Below are positions 1 through 5,548 of a stretch of 19,841 nt of DNA, in pieces (within the stretch, counting starts at the first letter, position 1; each line of letters opens with the position of its first letter). Under the pieces are notes generated by a model, which saw nothing but the letters and a program-made list of their open reading frames with translations, was not told where the DNA came from and ran no database searches. Source of the stretch: Spirochaetia bacterium. GTDB taxonomy: Bacteria > Spirochaetota > Spirochaetia > Treponematales > Breznakiellaceae. Position numbers and translations under genes: made by a program. Location of the stretch: assembly GCA_025997715.1 (NCBI GenBank), contig BNUY01000042.1, forward strand, positions 1 through 19,841, written 5' to 3'.

Positions 1-140
1 GATTTTCCAACACCGGTTTTCCCAAATATCCCGATAACGGGTTCGTATTGGAGTGCTGTTGAAAGCCGCGATTCGATTGTTGCCCGCTGTTCAGGGGTAA
101 TACTTATCCCCTTCTTTTCTAATTCCTCAAAAAACCCCAT
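1..140 (-). CDS. Second GTPase of a tandem pair (partial, cut by window edge)
   Basis: Only the first 46 codons are in the window. They encode an N-terminus that matches the complete GTPase at 232-1221 nearly position by position: an M-x-F-F-E-x-L-E-K start, a short helix rich in charged residues, then the P-loop G-K-T-G-V-G-K-S reached at the window edge. ATG is at 138-140 with AAGGAG eight nucleotides upstream, so the start is well supported. The gene lies 91 nt downstream of its paralogue in the same direction and is probably co-transcribed with it. It is therefore a tandem duplicate of a small Era/YfjP-like GTPase. Whether it keeps the later G motifs or the unusual Gly-Pro tail of the neighbour cannot be seen here. 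Confidence 0.85.
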   Translation of the reverse strand, partial: MGFFEELEKKGISITPEQRATIESRLSTALQYEPVIGIFGKTGVGK

Positions 141-183
141 AGTCATTCTCCTTAATTTAGATGGACGCTTCCATCGTTTTTAT

Positions 184-202
184 CAGTTAGTAACACTAAC
201 TG
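184..202. repeat. Perfect 8-bp inverted repeat between the two GTPase genes
   Basis: CAGTTAGT and ACTAACTG flank three bases. The hairpin lies 30 nt past the stop of the 232-1221 GTPase and before the next gene. It has no clear T-run on the minus strand, so it could be a weak terminator, an mRNA processing site that sets the ratio of the two GTPases, or chance. Confidence 0.4.
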
Positions 203-231
203 GCTGTTTTATAAACACCTTAAAACCTTGC

Positions 232-1221
232 CTATATACCTAAGAACGGTCCACCAAGCGGGCCGTTAAATGGACCACAAAACGGACCATCTAGCGGTCC
301 CGGTCCTCCTGGTCCTGGTGGTCGCTTAGGAAAAATTTTGCTAATGAAATCAATTACTTTTTTTGCAGTACCTAACAAGTTAGTCAAGAAATCAGGTTCT
401 TCCTCAAAAACTTCATCACTTTCTTCAGCGGCTCTATCGCCTAACTCTTCTCTTATGATCCTCCTGATTTCATCCGCCAACCCTTCTTTTGCAAACGTTT
501 CCTGCTCTTTCGATCGGTTTTCTTTGGGTACTTTACAGTAGACCGTAACCCGCTTTGCATTGGGTAAAGCATATATTACGGTATCCAAAAGATTGACCAA
601 ATTGTATCTTTCATTCGCCGCAACGGCCAGAACTTGTGTTTTGGGATAGCCGAAAGTCTGTGCCACATCATCTATCTTTAAGCCAATATTAGAAAATTGT
701 TTGACACCTGGTTTATGGGCTTCAATATCCCATTCACGACAAGGTTCAATTTTATCAACCTGATTGAGTACAAAGTAAAAGGGTTTACCTTGCCGGATAT
801 GCGGCTTCACAATTTCTTTATAAAACATTTCATCGGAAGAAAATGCACGTTCATCTGCTTTCAGGACCCAAAGTACTAAATCAATTTCAGGTAACAATTT
901 GGCATATAATTCAGCATATTCCGCATCTCTTTCATTTGTCTCCCCGACCCCGGGGACATCAAGCAGCGAAAAACCCTTCCCTCCACCCAAATCAAGAAGG
1001 ACCTCTTGTGTATTTCGCGTACATGCTTTTACATCGCTTATTGGACATACATCTTGCCCAAAAAGTGAATTACACAGACTTGATTTTCCAACACCGGTCT
1101 TCCCGAAAATACCAATTACCGGCGCATATTCTAATGCGTGAGTAAACCGTTCCTCAATGGCTTTTTTCTGTGCCAATGTAATCGTAACGCCACGTTTCTC
1201 CAAACTTTCAAAAAAATTCAT
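232..1221 (-). CDS. YfjP/Era-like P-loop GTPase with Gly-Pro repeat tail
   Basis: A 329-aa cytoplasmic GTPase of the TRAFAC class (MMR_HSR1/YfjP-like). The G motifs are visible: G1 GKTGVGKS at 40-47, a G2 threonine near 68-71, G3 DVPG at 88-91, G4 NQVD at 153-156 and a G5-like VAANE near 200. After the G domain there is an acidic linker (about 260-275), an amphipathic helix (about 280-298, LLGTAKKVIDFISKIF) and a C-terminal tail. The tail reads PPGPGGP, then five tandem tetrapeptides of form G-P-(L/F)-x at 308-327. The amphipathic helix suggests membrane association, but this is inference. ATG at 1219-1221 has GGAAAAAGGA just upstream. The gene follows a 56-aa membrane protein gene by 23 nt and precedes a paralogous GTPase gene. 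Related GTPases are often found in prophage-like islands; the role of this one is unknown. Confidence 0.88.
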   Translation of the reverse strand: MNFFESLEKRGVTITLAQKKAIEERFTHALEYAPVIGIFGKTGVGKSSLCNSLFGQDVCPISDVKACTRNTQEVLLDLGGGKGFSLLDVPGVGETNERDAEYAELYAKLLPEIDLVLWVLKADERAFSSDEMFYKEIVKPHIRQGKPFYFVLNQVDKIEPCREWDIEAHKPGVKQFSNIGLKIDDVAQTFGYPKTQVLAVAANERYNLVNLLDTVIYALPNAKRVTVYCKVPKENRSKEQETFAKEGLADEIRRIIREELGDRAAEESDEVFEEEPDFLTNLLGTAKKVIDFISKIFPKRPPGPGGPGPLDGPFCGPFNGPLGGPFLGI

Positions 1222-1244
1222 TCCTTTTTCCTTTTATCCTAGTG

Positions 1245-1415
1245 CTAATATTTAATCGCGTAATACGCGACATATCCCCAACTCATAACGCCATGCAAGA
1301 TAGCCCATGGTATCGAATGCCAAGCAGTATAAGAAACAACGATTGCCAAGCAGCTTCCAAAAGATATTCCAGCTTTAACTGATGATCCAGCTATATTTGA
1401 ACCTGTTGCCAACAT
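1245..1415 (-). CDS. 56-aa small membrane protein
   Basis: A short open frame that fills the gap between the HTH-like gene and the GTPase. It starts at ATG 1413-1415 with GGGGGAAG seven bases upstream and ends with TAG at 1245-1247. The peptide begins MLATGSNIAGSSVKAGISFG. It continues with a hydrophobic stretch (about 20-30), a central Trp/His segment (W32, H33, W37, H41) and a second hydrophobic aromatic helix (about 37-54), ending AIKY. This is the look of a two-helix integral membrane peptide. It is 14 nt from the upstream gene and 23 nt from the GTPase gene, so it is very likely translated in one operon with them. I recognise the general type (short Gly/Ser-rich start plus Trp-rich hairpin found in scattered bacteria) but know no function. 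A role as membrane partner of the GTPase is inference. Confidence 0.72.
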   Translation of the reverse strand: MLATGSNIAGSSVKAGISFGSCLAIVVSYTAWHSIPWAILHGVMSWGYVAYYAIKY

Positions 1416-1429
1416 AGTTTATCTTCCCC

Positions 1430-2143
1430 CTATTCCTTACTCAGTGTTTTCTGTCCCGCTTCCAACAGCAGGGCGTTCACATCGGTCACATCATAAATCT
1501 TACGTTCCATACAGAACCGAATCACCAGGTCGGCAATAGAGCTGTCACTAAGCGCATACCCGGCCGTTTTCAGGAACTCATTGAACTCATCAGGCGACAA
1601 GTTAAGGGCGAGCCCGAAGGCGGAGGCAGTCTCTTTCTTGGGGCGATAATTTGAGGAACCTAAAATCTTGGAGTAAAGCCGTTTATCTATTTGCGCCCGG
1701 TGGTATAGTTCCGCCGGTTTTAGTCCCCGTTCCTCCCGGAGCCGCTCCAGGGCAAAGCCAAAAGATTCCCAACTCCGGTTCTCCTTGAGAAAGGCCGTCA
1801 TGAGGCTCGTTGTTTGGTCAAAATCTTGGGGGCCAATATGCCCGGCTACATCAGACAGGCTTGGCTTTGAAGTCTTACCCAAAAGGTCAAATACGGACGG
1901 CAGAGGTTTATATTCCCGCTTGAGATACTCCTGCAATTCGTTGAAAATGGGTTTGAGGGTTTCATCCTCGGCCAAGTCTTTGATTTTGTGGGTCGCATCG
2001 CCGAGAATCTCGCTTACGCTAGTGGCGGCTTGACCAATAAGCTCACTAAGCTGGACTGAGAAGTCATCAACCTCAGTTATAGTTGCCTTGTTTTTTGTCT
2101 TTTCTTCCCCGGCTCGGGCTTTTCGTTCGGTATCCTTAGTCAA
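1430..2143 (-). CDS. Xre-like helix-turn-helix domain protein, long paralogue
   Basis: A cytoplasmic protein of about 237 aa with two parts. The N-terminal part (to about residue 95) is charged and helical. The C-terminal part carries a degenerate Xre/Cro-type fold, read from segments such as LKPAELYHRAQIDKRLYSKI, then NYRPKKETASAFGLAL and a closing NALLLEAGQKTL. The last 150 residues are strongly similar (about two thirds identical by eye) to the protein at 4141-4668. The frame opens with no ATG. TTG at 2153-2155 has its AGGAG directly abutting, which is too close. TTG at 2141-2143 has GGAGG five bases upstream, so I chose it. It is first in the operon with the small membrane protein and GTPases, transcribed from the promoter at 2252-2280. 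DNA binding is plausible but unproven; this type also occurs as an adaptor-like domain. Confidence 0.78.
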   Translation of the reverse strand: MTKDTERKARAGEEKTKNKATITEVDDFSVQLSELIGQAATSVSEILGDATHKIKDLAEDETLKPIFNELQEYLKREYKPLPSVFDLLGKTSKPSLSDVAGHIGPQDFDQTTSLMTAFLKENRSWESFGFALERLREERGLKPAELYHRAQIDKRLYSKILGSSNYRPKKETASAFGLALNLSPDEFNEFLKTAGYALSDSSIADLVIRFCMERKIYDVTDVNALLLEAGQKTLSKE

Positions 2144-2173
2144 ATCTGCCTCCAACTCCTCTTTGGACCATTA

Positions 2174-2290
2174 TATTGACCTTATAGCCCTTTGAGGTCC
2201 CTCGCCGGGCGACCTTTGAGCAATTTATTGACCACAGATAGTGGTTATATAACTCTATTTGCAAGTGTATCCACTGTCAAGAGGTCAATA
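2174..2290. promoter_or_regulatory. Candidate operator cluster in divergent promoter region
   Basis: The octamer TATTGACC occurs at 2174-2181 and 2226-2233 on the plus strand and at 2283-2290 on the minus strand. A separate perfect inverted repeat, ACCAC-AGATA-GTGGT, lies at 2231-2245, just downstream of the leftward -10 box. The third octamer lies between the -35 and -10 boxes of the rightward promoter. This is the arrangement expected for binding sites of the adjacent Xre-type repressor, or of the HTH-like protein. Binding itself is inferred. Confidence 0.5.
2252..2280 (-). promoter_or_regulatory. Sigma-70-type promoter for the HTH-like/GTPase operon
   Basis: On the minus strand a consensus -35 TTGACA (2275-2280) is followed after 17 nt by TAGAGT (2252-2257), which matches the -10 consensus at four of six positions. 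It reads toward the gene starting at 2143. The 5' leader of about 100 nt includes the inverted repeat at 2231-2245 and two TATTGACC copies. Confidence 0.6.
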
Positions 2291-2302
2291 TCATCCTATA
2301 AT
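2274..2302 (+). promoter_or_regulatory. Promoter of the Xre repressor gene
   Basis: A perfect -10 TATAAT (2297-2302) lies 17 nt downstream of a weaker -35 CTGTCA (2274-2279). The -35 box overlaps the leftward TTGACA by five bases on the other strand, so the two promoters are back to back and probably compete for polymerase. Transcription would start at about 2309, only a few bases before the GTG of the gene. Confidence 0.55.
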
Positions 2303-2316
2303 GAGGGAATGACATA

Positions 2317-2652
2317 GTGGATGGTGATGGTCTGCGGGCTCTTTTTAGCCGGAATTTAAAAAGACTGAGGGCTTTTCATGGGCTTTCCCAACAAACTCTT
2401 GCAGAAAAGGCAGATATTTCAGTTACCTATCTGGGCTCCATTGAACGATGTGAGCGTTGGCCCCACCCGGATATTTTGGTAAGGCTGGCGGATGCCCTGG
2501 GTGTGGAAGTTCGGGAATTGTTTAGCCCTGAAAACCCGGTTGTGGCAGATATTTCGGCAATCACCGATAAACTGACCGTAGACATGGCAGCCTTGATAAA
2601 CGCTTCGTTGGAACTATTGGGCAAGGTCTCCGATAAAGAATCCAATCCATAA
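2317..2652 (+). CDS. Small Xre-family transcriptional regulator
   Basis: A 111-aa protein with a textbook Cro/C1-type HTH at about residues 9-67: a first helix RNLKRLRAFHGLS, the QQTLAEKADIS-VTYLGSIE helix-turn-helix, then a PHPDILVRLADALGV closing helix. The last 40 residues form a short helical tail that probably dimerises. The frame starts with GTG at 2317-2319. GAGGG at 2303-2307 could serve as a ribosome site only if transcription starts upstream of it. If the TATAAT at 2297-2302 is used, the message begins near 2309 at ATG-ACA-TAG, whose stop overlaps the GTG. The gene is divergent from the HTH-like/GTPase operon with a 173-bp shared regulatory region, so it is probably that operon's repressor and an autoregulator. 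That regulatory role is inferred from position. Confidence 0.85.
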   Translation: MDGDGLRALFSRNLKRLRAFHGLSQQTLAEKADISVTYLGSIERCERWPHPDILVRLADALGVEVRELFSPENPVVADISAITDKLTVDMAALINASLELLGKVSDKESNP

Positions 2653-2655
2653 GGC

Positions 2656-2679
2656 AAAAAAAGACGGCCGGAGCCGCCT
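2656..2679 (-). terminator. Rho-independent terminator, minus strand
   Basis: On the minus strand a seven-pair stem (one G-U) closes a TCCG tetraloop at 2662-2679 and is followed by a run of seven T. It lies about 100 nt past the stop of the 2779-3453 gene and backs up the terminator at 2745-2774. It stops leftward transcripts before they run antisense through the Xre gene. Confidence 0.75.
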
Positions 2680-2744
2680 CTATTGATAATGATTGTTTAG
2701 GTTTGTCCTGGACAGTCCAGCTTCTCGACATCGTGTTTTCTCCT

Positions 2745-2774
2745 AAAAGGCCCCCTTCCAGAGAGGGGGTGGCC
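2745..2774 (-). terminator. Rho-independent terminator after the 224-aa gene
   Basis: On the minus strand CCCCCT and AGGGGG pair around a seven-base loop, with a further GG/CC closing pair beyond a bulge, and then TTTT. It begins immediately after the stop codon at 2779-2781. Confidence 0.7.
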
Positions 2775-2778
2775 ATTG

Positions 2779-3453
2779 TTAGTCACTTAATTTGAAAACC
2801 TTTTTTAACAGCTCTTGTTTGTAAAAAGGAGCGTCATTGTAAGCATTTATCATGCGAGTGACCATCTCACTATTGTCGATGTTGACTTTGTTAAACGGTG
2901 TATCAGGGCTCGGTAGCCATTCATAGCCGGGAACAATAGAACCACCAAGCTTGTAAACTGGTTCTACATCTACCCCACCGTGCCGTTCCATCAGTATGAC
3001 TACTAATCGTAATAATCTTTTCACTGCGCGAAATGGGTCATAATAGAACTGTTCCATATACGCGTCGCTGATAGACTTCGTTGAGCAATGTCTAAGGTAT
3101 CGTTGCAACCTCGGAAACTCATCACGCCGACGCGGCTTGGCATAATTCGACAGTTCGTAAAACAGCCCACTGAACCGAAACAATACGATTGCCTCTAGTT
3201 TAATGAAACAATTGGTTGTGTAGATGATGTTATGCTTATCAAGATCGCCGGCAGTTCCAATGTTATGAAAACACACGACGTGGTCAAAATAACTGAACCT
3301 GGCCCCAAACTTCCGGAGTATAGATCCAAATTGTCCAGACAATAATGCTCTGCAACATTTCCCAAGCAGGGTGAGTTTAAAGTGAAATTGGTATGGAAAT
3401 TCCTCTTTTTCCCTCATCCATTCACTATCAATTCGTGGTAGTATCAAGCCCAT
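2779..3453 (-). CDS. Hypothetical 224-aa protein
   Basis: I do not recognise this protein. It is soluble in appearance, without a signal peptide or clear membrane helix. It is rich in aromatic and basic residues, with an N-terminal His/Phe-rich half and a middle helical segment (about 85-160). An Arg-rich stretch RLQRYLRH there could be read as an R-x6-H pattern of the kind seen in HEPN ribonucleases, but alone this is weak. The start was set at ATG 3451-3453 because AAAGGAG ends eight bases upstream; an upstream in-frame TTG at 3472-3474 has no such site. It lies 130 nt beyond the LRAT-type gene with a strong hairpin between, so it may be a separate unit or a read-through distal member of set B. 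Two terminators follow it. Confidence 0.62.
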   Translation of the reverse strand: MGLILPRIDSEWMREKEEFPYQFHFKLTLLGKCCRALLSGQFGSILRKFGARFSYFDHVVCFHNIGTAGDLDKHNIIYTTNCFIKLEAIVLFRFSGLFYELSNYAKPRRRDEFPRLQRYLRHCSTKSISDAYMEQFYYDPFRAVKRLLRLVVILMERHGGVDVEPVYKLGGSIVPGYEWLPSPDTPFNKVNIDNSEMVTRMINAYNDAPFYKQELLKKVFKLSD

Positions 3454-3487
3454 AATCATTGCTCCTTTATTCAAAAGTTGTCATAAA

Positions 3488-3516
3488 TGCTCTCTCCCCG
3501 GAACAGGGAGAGAGCA
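3488..3516 (-). terminator. Strong 11-bp hairpin between LRAT gene and 224-aa gene
   Basis: Perfect 11-bp arms TGCTCTCTCCC and GGGAGAGAGCA enclose seven bases. On the minus strand, the direction of the flanking genes, it is followed by a short TTTAT rather than a long T-run. It is probably a partial terminator or an mRNA stabiliser that lowers expression of the distal gene. Confidence 0.55.
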
Positions 3517-3585
3517 ACCAAGCCTCCCTAAACTACATTGATTCACGTTGACCCACAGCACTCACATTTTTCCATTGTTTTCTCT

Positions 3586-4128
3586 TTACAATAATTTGGC
3601 CGGAACTTTCGCCAAAAGCGACAACACAGCGCTTACCTGTGAAGACTGTGAAACACCGGTCTTGCACCAAACCGCAAAATGTTCGCAGTTATTAAAGATA
3701 AGGTTATACTTTCCTTCACCAATCCTTGATCGGGCACGATCCGCTGTATCTTTACCGGAATACAAATGAAAGCCGGAACTTGAAAACTCAGTCAATAAGG
3801 CAGACGCCGAATCCAAAACGGTAAAAAGGTTCGGATTCCGTATCGCCGTAAGGACTTTTTCCTCAAGGTCCGGCTTTCGGTATTTATCGGGAAACCTGCA
3901 TATCAAACATCGTCCTCCGCGAAGGAAACGATCAAGTGTTGTTTCATGGATGGTAATATTTGTTCCAAAGTTTTTGTTTTTTGCCGAATAGTGGATGACA
4001 CGATAGTTACCGATATAAACACCATAGTGATAATACAGACCACAATAGACCGCAAGAATATCTCCAACCTGGGGTAATTGCTTGTTTTGACGGACTATGT
4101 TTCTATCGTTTTCCAAAATGGTATCCAC
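3586..4128 (-). CDS. LRAT-domain (permuted NlpC/P60) enzyme
   Basis: A 180-aa protein of the lecithin-retinol-acyltransferase/H-rev107 type, a permuted papain fold that uses a Cys thiol to attack acyl or amide bonds. The signature is complete: VGDILAVYCG near 21-30, first His at 34 in HYGVYIG, second His at 46 in VIHYS, and catalytic Cys148 in NNCEHFAVWCKTG. The C-terminal 20 residues form an amphipathic, hydrophobic helix, which in related enzymes contacts membranes. The start is GTG at 4126-4128 with AAAGG nine bases upstream; it lies 12 nt after the HTH-like gene, so the two are co-transcribed. No signal peptide is present, so it acts in the cytoplasm or at the inner face of the membrane. 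Substrate is unknown; phospholipid or protein acyl chemistry is the family expectation. Confidence 0.82.
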   Translation of the reverse strand: MDTILENDRNIVRQNKQLPQVGDILAVYCGLYYHYGVYIGNYRVIHYSAKNKNFGTNITIHETTLDRFLRGGRCLICRFPDKYRKPDLEEKVLTAIRNPNLFTVLDSASALLTEFSSSGFHLYSGKDTADRARSRIGEGKYNLIFNNCEHFAVWCKTGVSQSSQVSAVLSLLAKVPAKLL

Positions 4129-4140
4129 TGTTCTTTACCT

Positions 4141-4668
4141 TTACTCCTGGCATAACACCTTTTGTCCCGATTGAAATAACAGCGCATTGACATCGGCAAT
4201 ATCCCAAAGTTCATGTTCAACACAGAAGCGGATTGTCAGATCGGAAACAGAACTGTCACTCAAGGTGTACCCTGCGGTTTTCAAAAGGTCGTGGAACTCT
4301 TCAACCGGCAAGTGTAAGGCCAGTCCAAAAGCAATAGCGGTTTCCTTCTTCGGCTTATAGTTACCGGTAGCCAATATTTTTGAGTACAGGCGTTTATCAA
4401 TCCATGCACGCTTGTAAAGTTCTGCCGGCTTTAATCCCTTTTCTTCCCGTTGTTTCTCAAGCGCATAGGCGAAAGGCTCATGGTGATTTTGTTTCACAAA
4501 GGATGCCAACAATTCTGTAGTCTCCTCAAACCCATTCGGCTTTATGCCTTTTTGTACTTTAGATAATACCGGTTTAGTCCCTCCCTTAAAGATAGAGGGA
4601 ATTGACACAAGCCGGTATCGTTTCTTGATATAATCGCGCAGTTCCGTAATCAGTGTTTCATTTACCAT
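4141..4668 (-). CDS. Xre-like helix-turn-helix domain protein, short paralogue
   Basis: A 175-aa protein that matches the C-terminal 150 residues of the protein at 1430-2143, including EEKGLKPAELYKRAWIDKRL, the NYKPKKETAIAFGLAL helix pair, LLKTAGYTLSDSSVSDL and the DVNALLFQSGQKVL end. It lacks the long charged N-terminal part of the paralogue; in this operon that place is taken by separate small acidic proteins. The start is ATG at 4666-4668, 6 nt after the stop of the zinc-ribbon gene, with only a weak ribosome site, so translation is probably coupled. The fold is Xre-like, but charged recognition residues are not obviously those of a classical repressor. It may bind DNA or serve as an adaptor for neighbouring products. 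Confidence 0.8.
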   Translation of the reverse strand: MVNETLITELRDYIKKRYRLVSIPSIFKGGTKPVLSKVQKGIKPNGFEETTELLASFVKQNHHEPFAYALEKQREEKGLKPAELYKRAWIDKRLYSKILATGNYKPKKETAIAFGLALHLPVEEFHDLLKTAGYTLSDSSVSDLTIRFCVEHELWDIADVNALLFQSGQKVLCQE

Positions 4669-4674
4669 AAGGGC

Positions 4675-4863
4675 CTACCATAGAATAATGTCGCCAAGCG
4701 GGTCGGGAGCGACAGATTTACCACCACAATCCGGACACCTTTTGGGCGGAAGCCAAATGCCGGCCTGCCAACGGTGATGGCAGGCCATACAAACATAGAG
4801 TTTTTTATCGGGCATAACGAAGCCTATGCCGCTTGAAGCGATAGGCTTACCGGAATCTGTCAT
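4675..4863 (-). CDS. Small zinc-ribbon protein
   Basis: A 62-aa protein with two CxxC knuckles, C25-x2-C28 (VCMACHHRW) and C43-x2-C46 (CPDCGG), separated by 14 residues. This is the spacing of a single zinc ribbon. The segment LPPKRCPDCGGK is typical of rubredoxin-like or RNA/DNA-binding ribbons. There is no other domain. ATG at 4861-4863 has AGAGGAG close upstream. It sits 9 nt after the small acidic gene and 6 nt before the HTH-like gene, inside the operon. It is likely a nucleic-acid or protein-binding accessory part; no specific function is assigned. Confidence 0.75.
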   Translation of the reverse strand: MTDSGKPIASSGIGFVMPDKKLYVCMACHHRWQAGIWLPPKRCPDCGGKSVAPDPLGDIILW

Positions 4864-4872
4864 GCGCTCCTC

Positions 4873-5067
4873 TTAATCATCCTCAACCTCATCACGATCA
4901 GTGTCGATCAAAGCGTTCACTTGCCTGATCATCCCGATCGTCCTGGACATATGGGTATTCATAATGTACTCAAGATTTCTCATGACCTTATCGGCAAGGG
5001 GAAATTCGGAGCTGAATTCTTCGTCTTCTTGGGTCGTAAGCGCCTGATTTAAATTATCGTTGTTCAT
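4873..5067 (-). CDS. Small acidic hypothetical protein, 64 aa
   Basis: A soluble 64-aa protein with acidic ends (EDEEF near 14-18, DTDRDEVEDD at the C-terminus) and a central helix containing KVMRNLEYIMNTHMSRTIGM. No recognised family. ATG at 5065-5067 follows AAAAGGA by seven bases, and the upstream gene ends 2 nt before it, so the two are tightly coupled. Its size and charge resemble partner or chaperone-like subunits, but this is only a description. Confidence 0.66.
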   Translation of the reverse strand: MNNDNLNQALTTQEDEEFSSEFPLADKVMRNLEYIMNTHMSRTIGMIRQVNALIDTDRDEVEDD

Positions 5068-5069
5068 GA

Positions 5070-5444
5070 TTAGTCCTTTTCTGAAAAATTGTTGTTAAAA
5101 AAGCCCTCTGTCATTTCAAGGACCTTTTCCGTCATCCCATAGATTTCAGCGGTCGCCGCATCCAGGGCATCCACGATAGGGGCGGTGATTTGAGCAACCC
5201 ACGCATCTTCCTCATCAATTTCTTCCTGGGTTTTACCGGCATCACCGGCATTGATTTCTTCCATTTCCTCATCGGTAACTTCAAAGGACTCTGCAAGCGC
5301 GTAAAGTTTTTCGGCTGCCTCATCAAGCACCTCGGTCACCTTTTCGAGACCCTCCACCAAGGAATCTTCCATATCCTCACTGAACTCATCTTCATCCGGC
5401 ACGGTTTCGGTGGAATCCACATCCGCTTTGTTTTCTTCTCCCAT
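5070..5444 (-). CDS. Very acidic hypothetical protein, 124 aa
   Basis: A soluble 124-aa protein in which about one third of residues are Asp or Glu and basic residues are few. It appears to contain two related helical segments. One is around 30-55 (VLDEAAEKLYALAESF). The other is around 90-115 (ALDAATAEIYGMTEKVLEM). They share an L-D-x-A/A-x-x-x-x-Y spacing, which suggests an internal duplication. The start ATG at 5442-5444 has GGAGG seven bases upstream and is the first gene of the minus-strand set B. A DNA-mimic or acidic chaperone role would fit the charge but has no direct support. Confidence 0.68.
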   Translation of the reverse strand: MGEENKADVDSTETVPDEDEFSEDMEDSLVEGLEKVTEVLDEAAEKLYALAESFEVTDEEMEEINAGDAGKTQEEIDEEDAWVAQITAPIVDALDAATAEIYGMTEKVLEMTEGFFNNNFSEKD

Positions 5445-5548
5445 GTATAAGCCTCCAATTATAGTCTTTGGACCGCTTTATGCGCTCCATGATGATAAAT
5501 ATAGCACCGGATACTCTTGAAATGGTCGCCTCGCCGGGGACTTTTAGC

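Noticed and set aside
3474..3474. Upstream TTG start for the 224-aa gene
   Set aside because: The AAAGGAG ribosome site lies downstream of this TTG and fits the ATG at 3453.
5464..5469. TATAAT as promoter of set B
   Set aside because: It is only a few bases before the GGAGG of the first gene and has no -35 box at the right distance. A start there would cut off the ribosome site, so the set B promoter remains unidentified.
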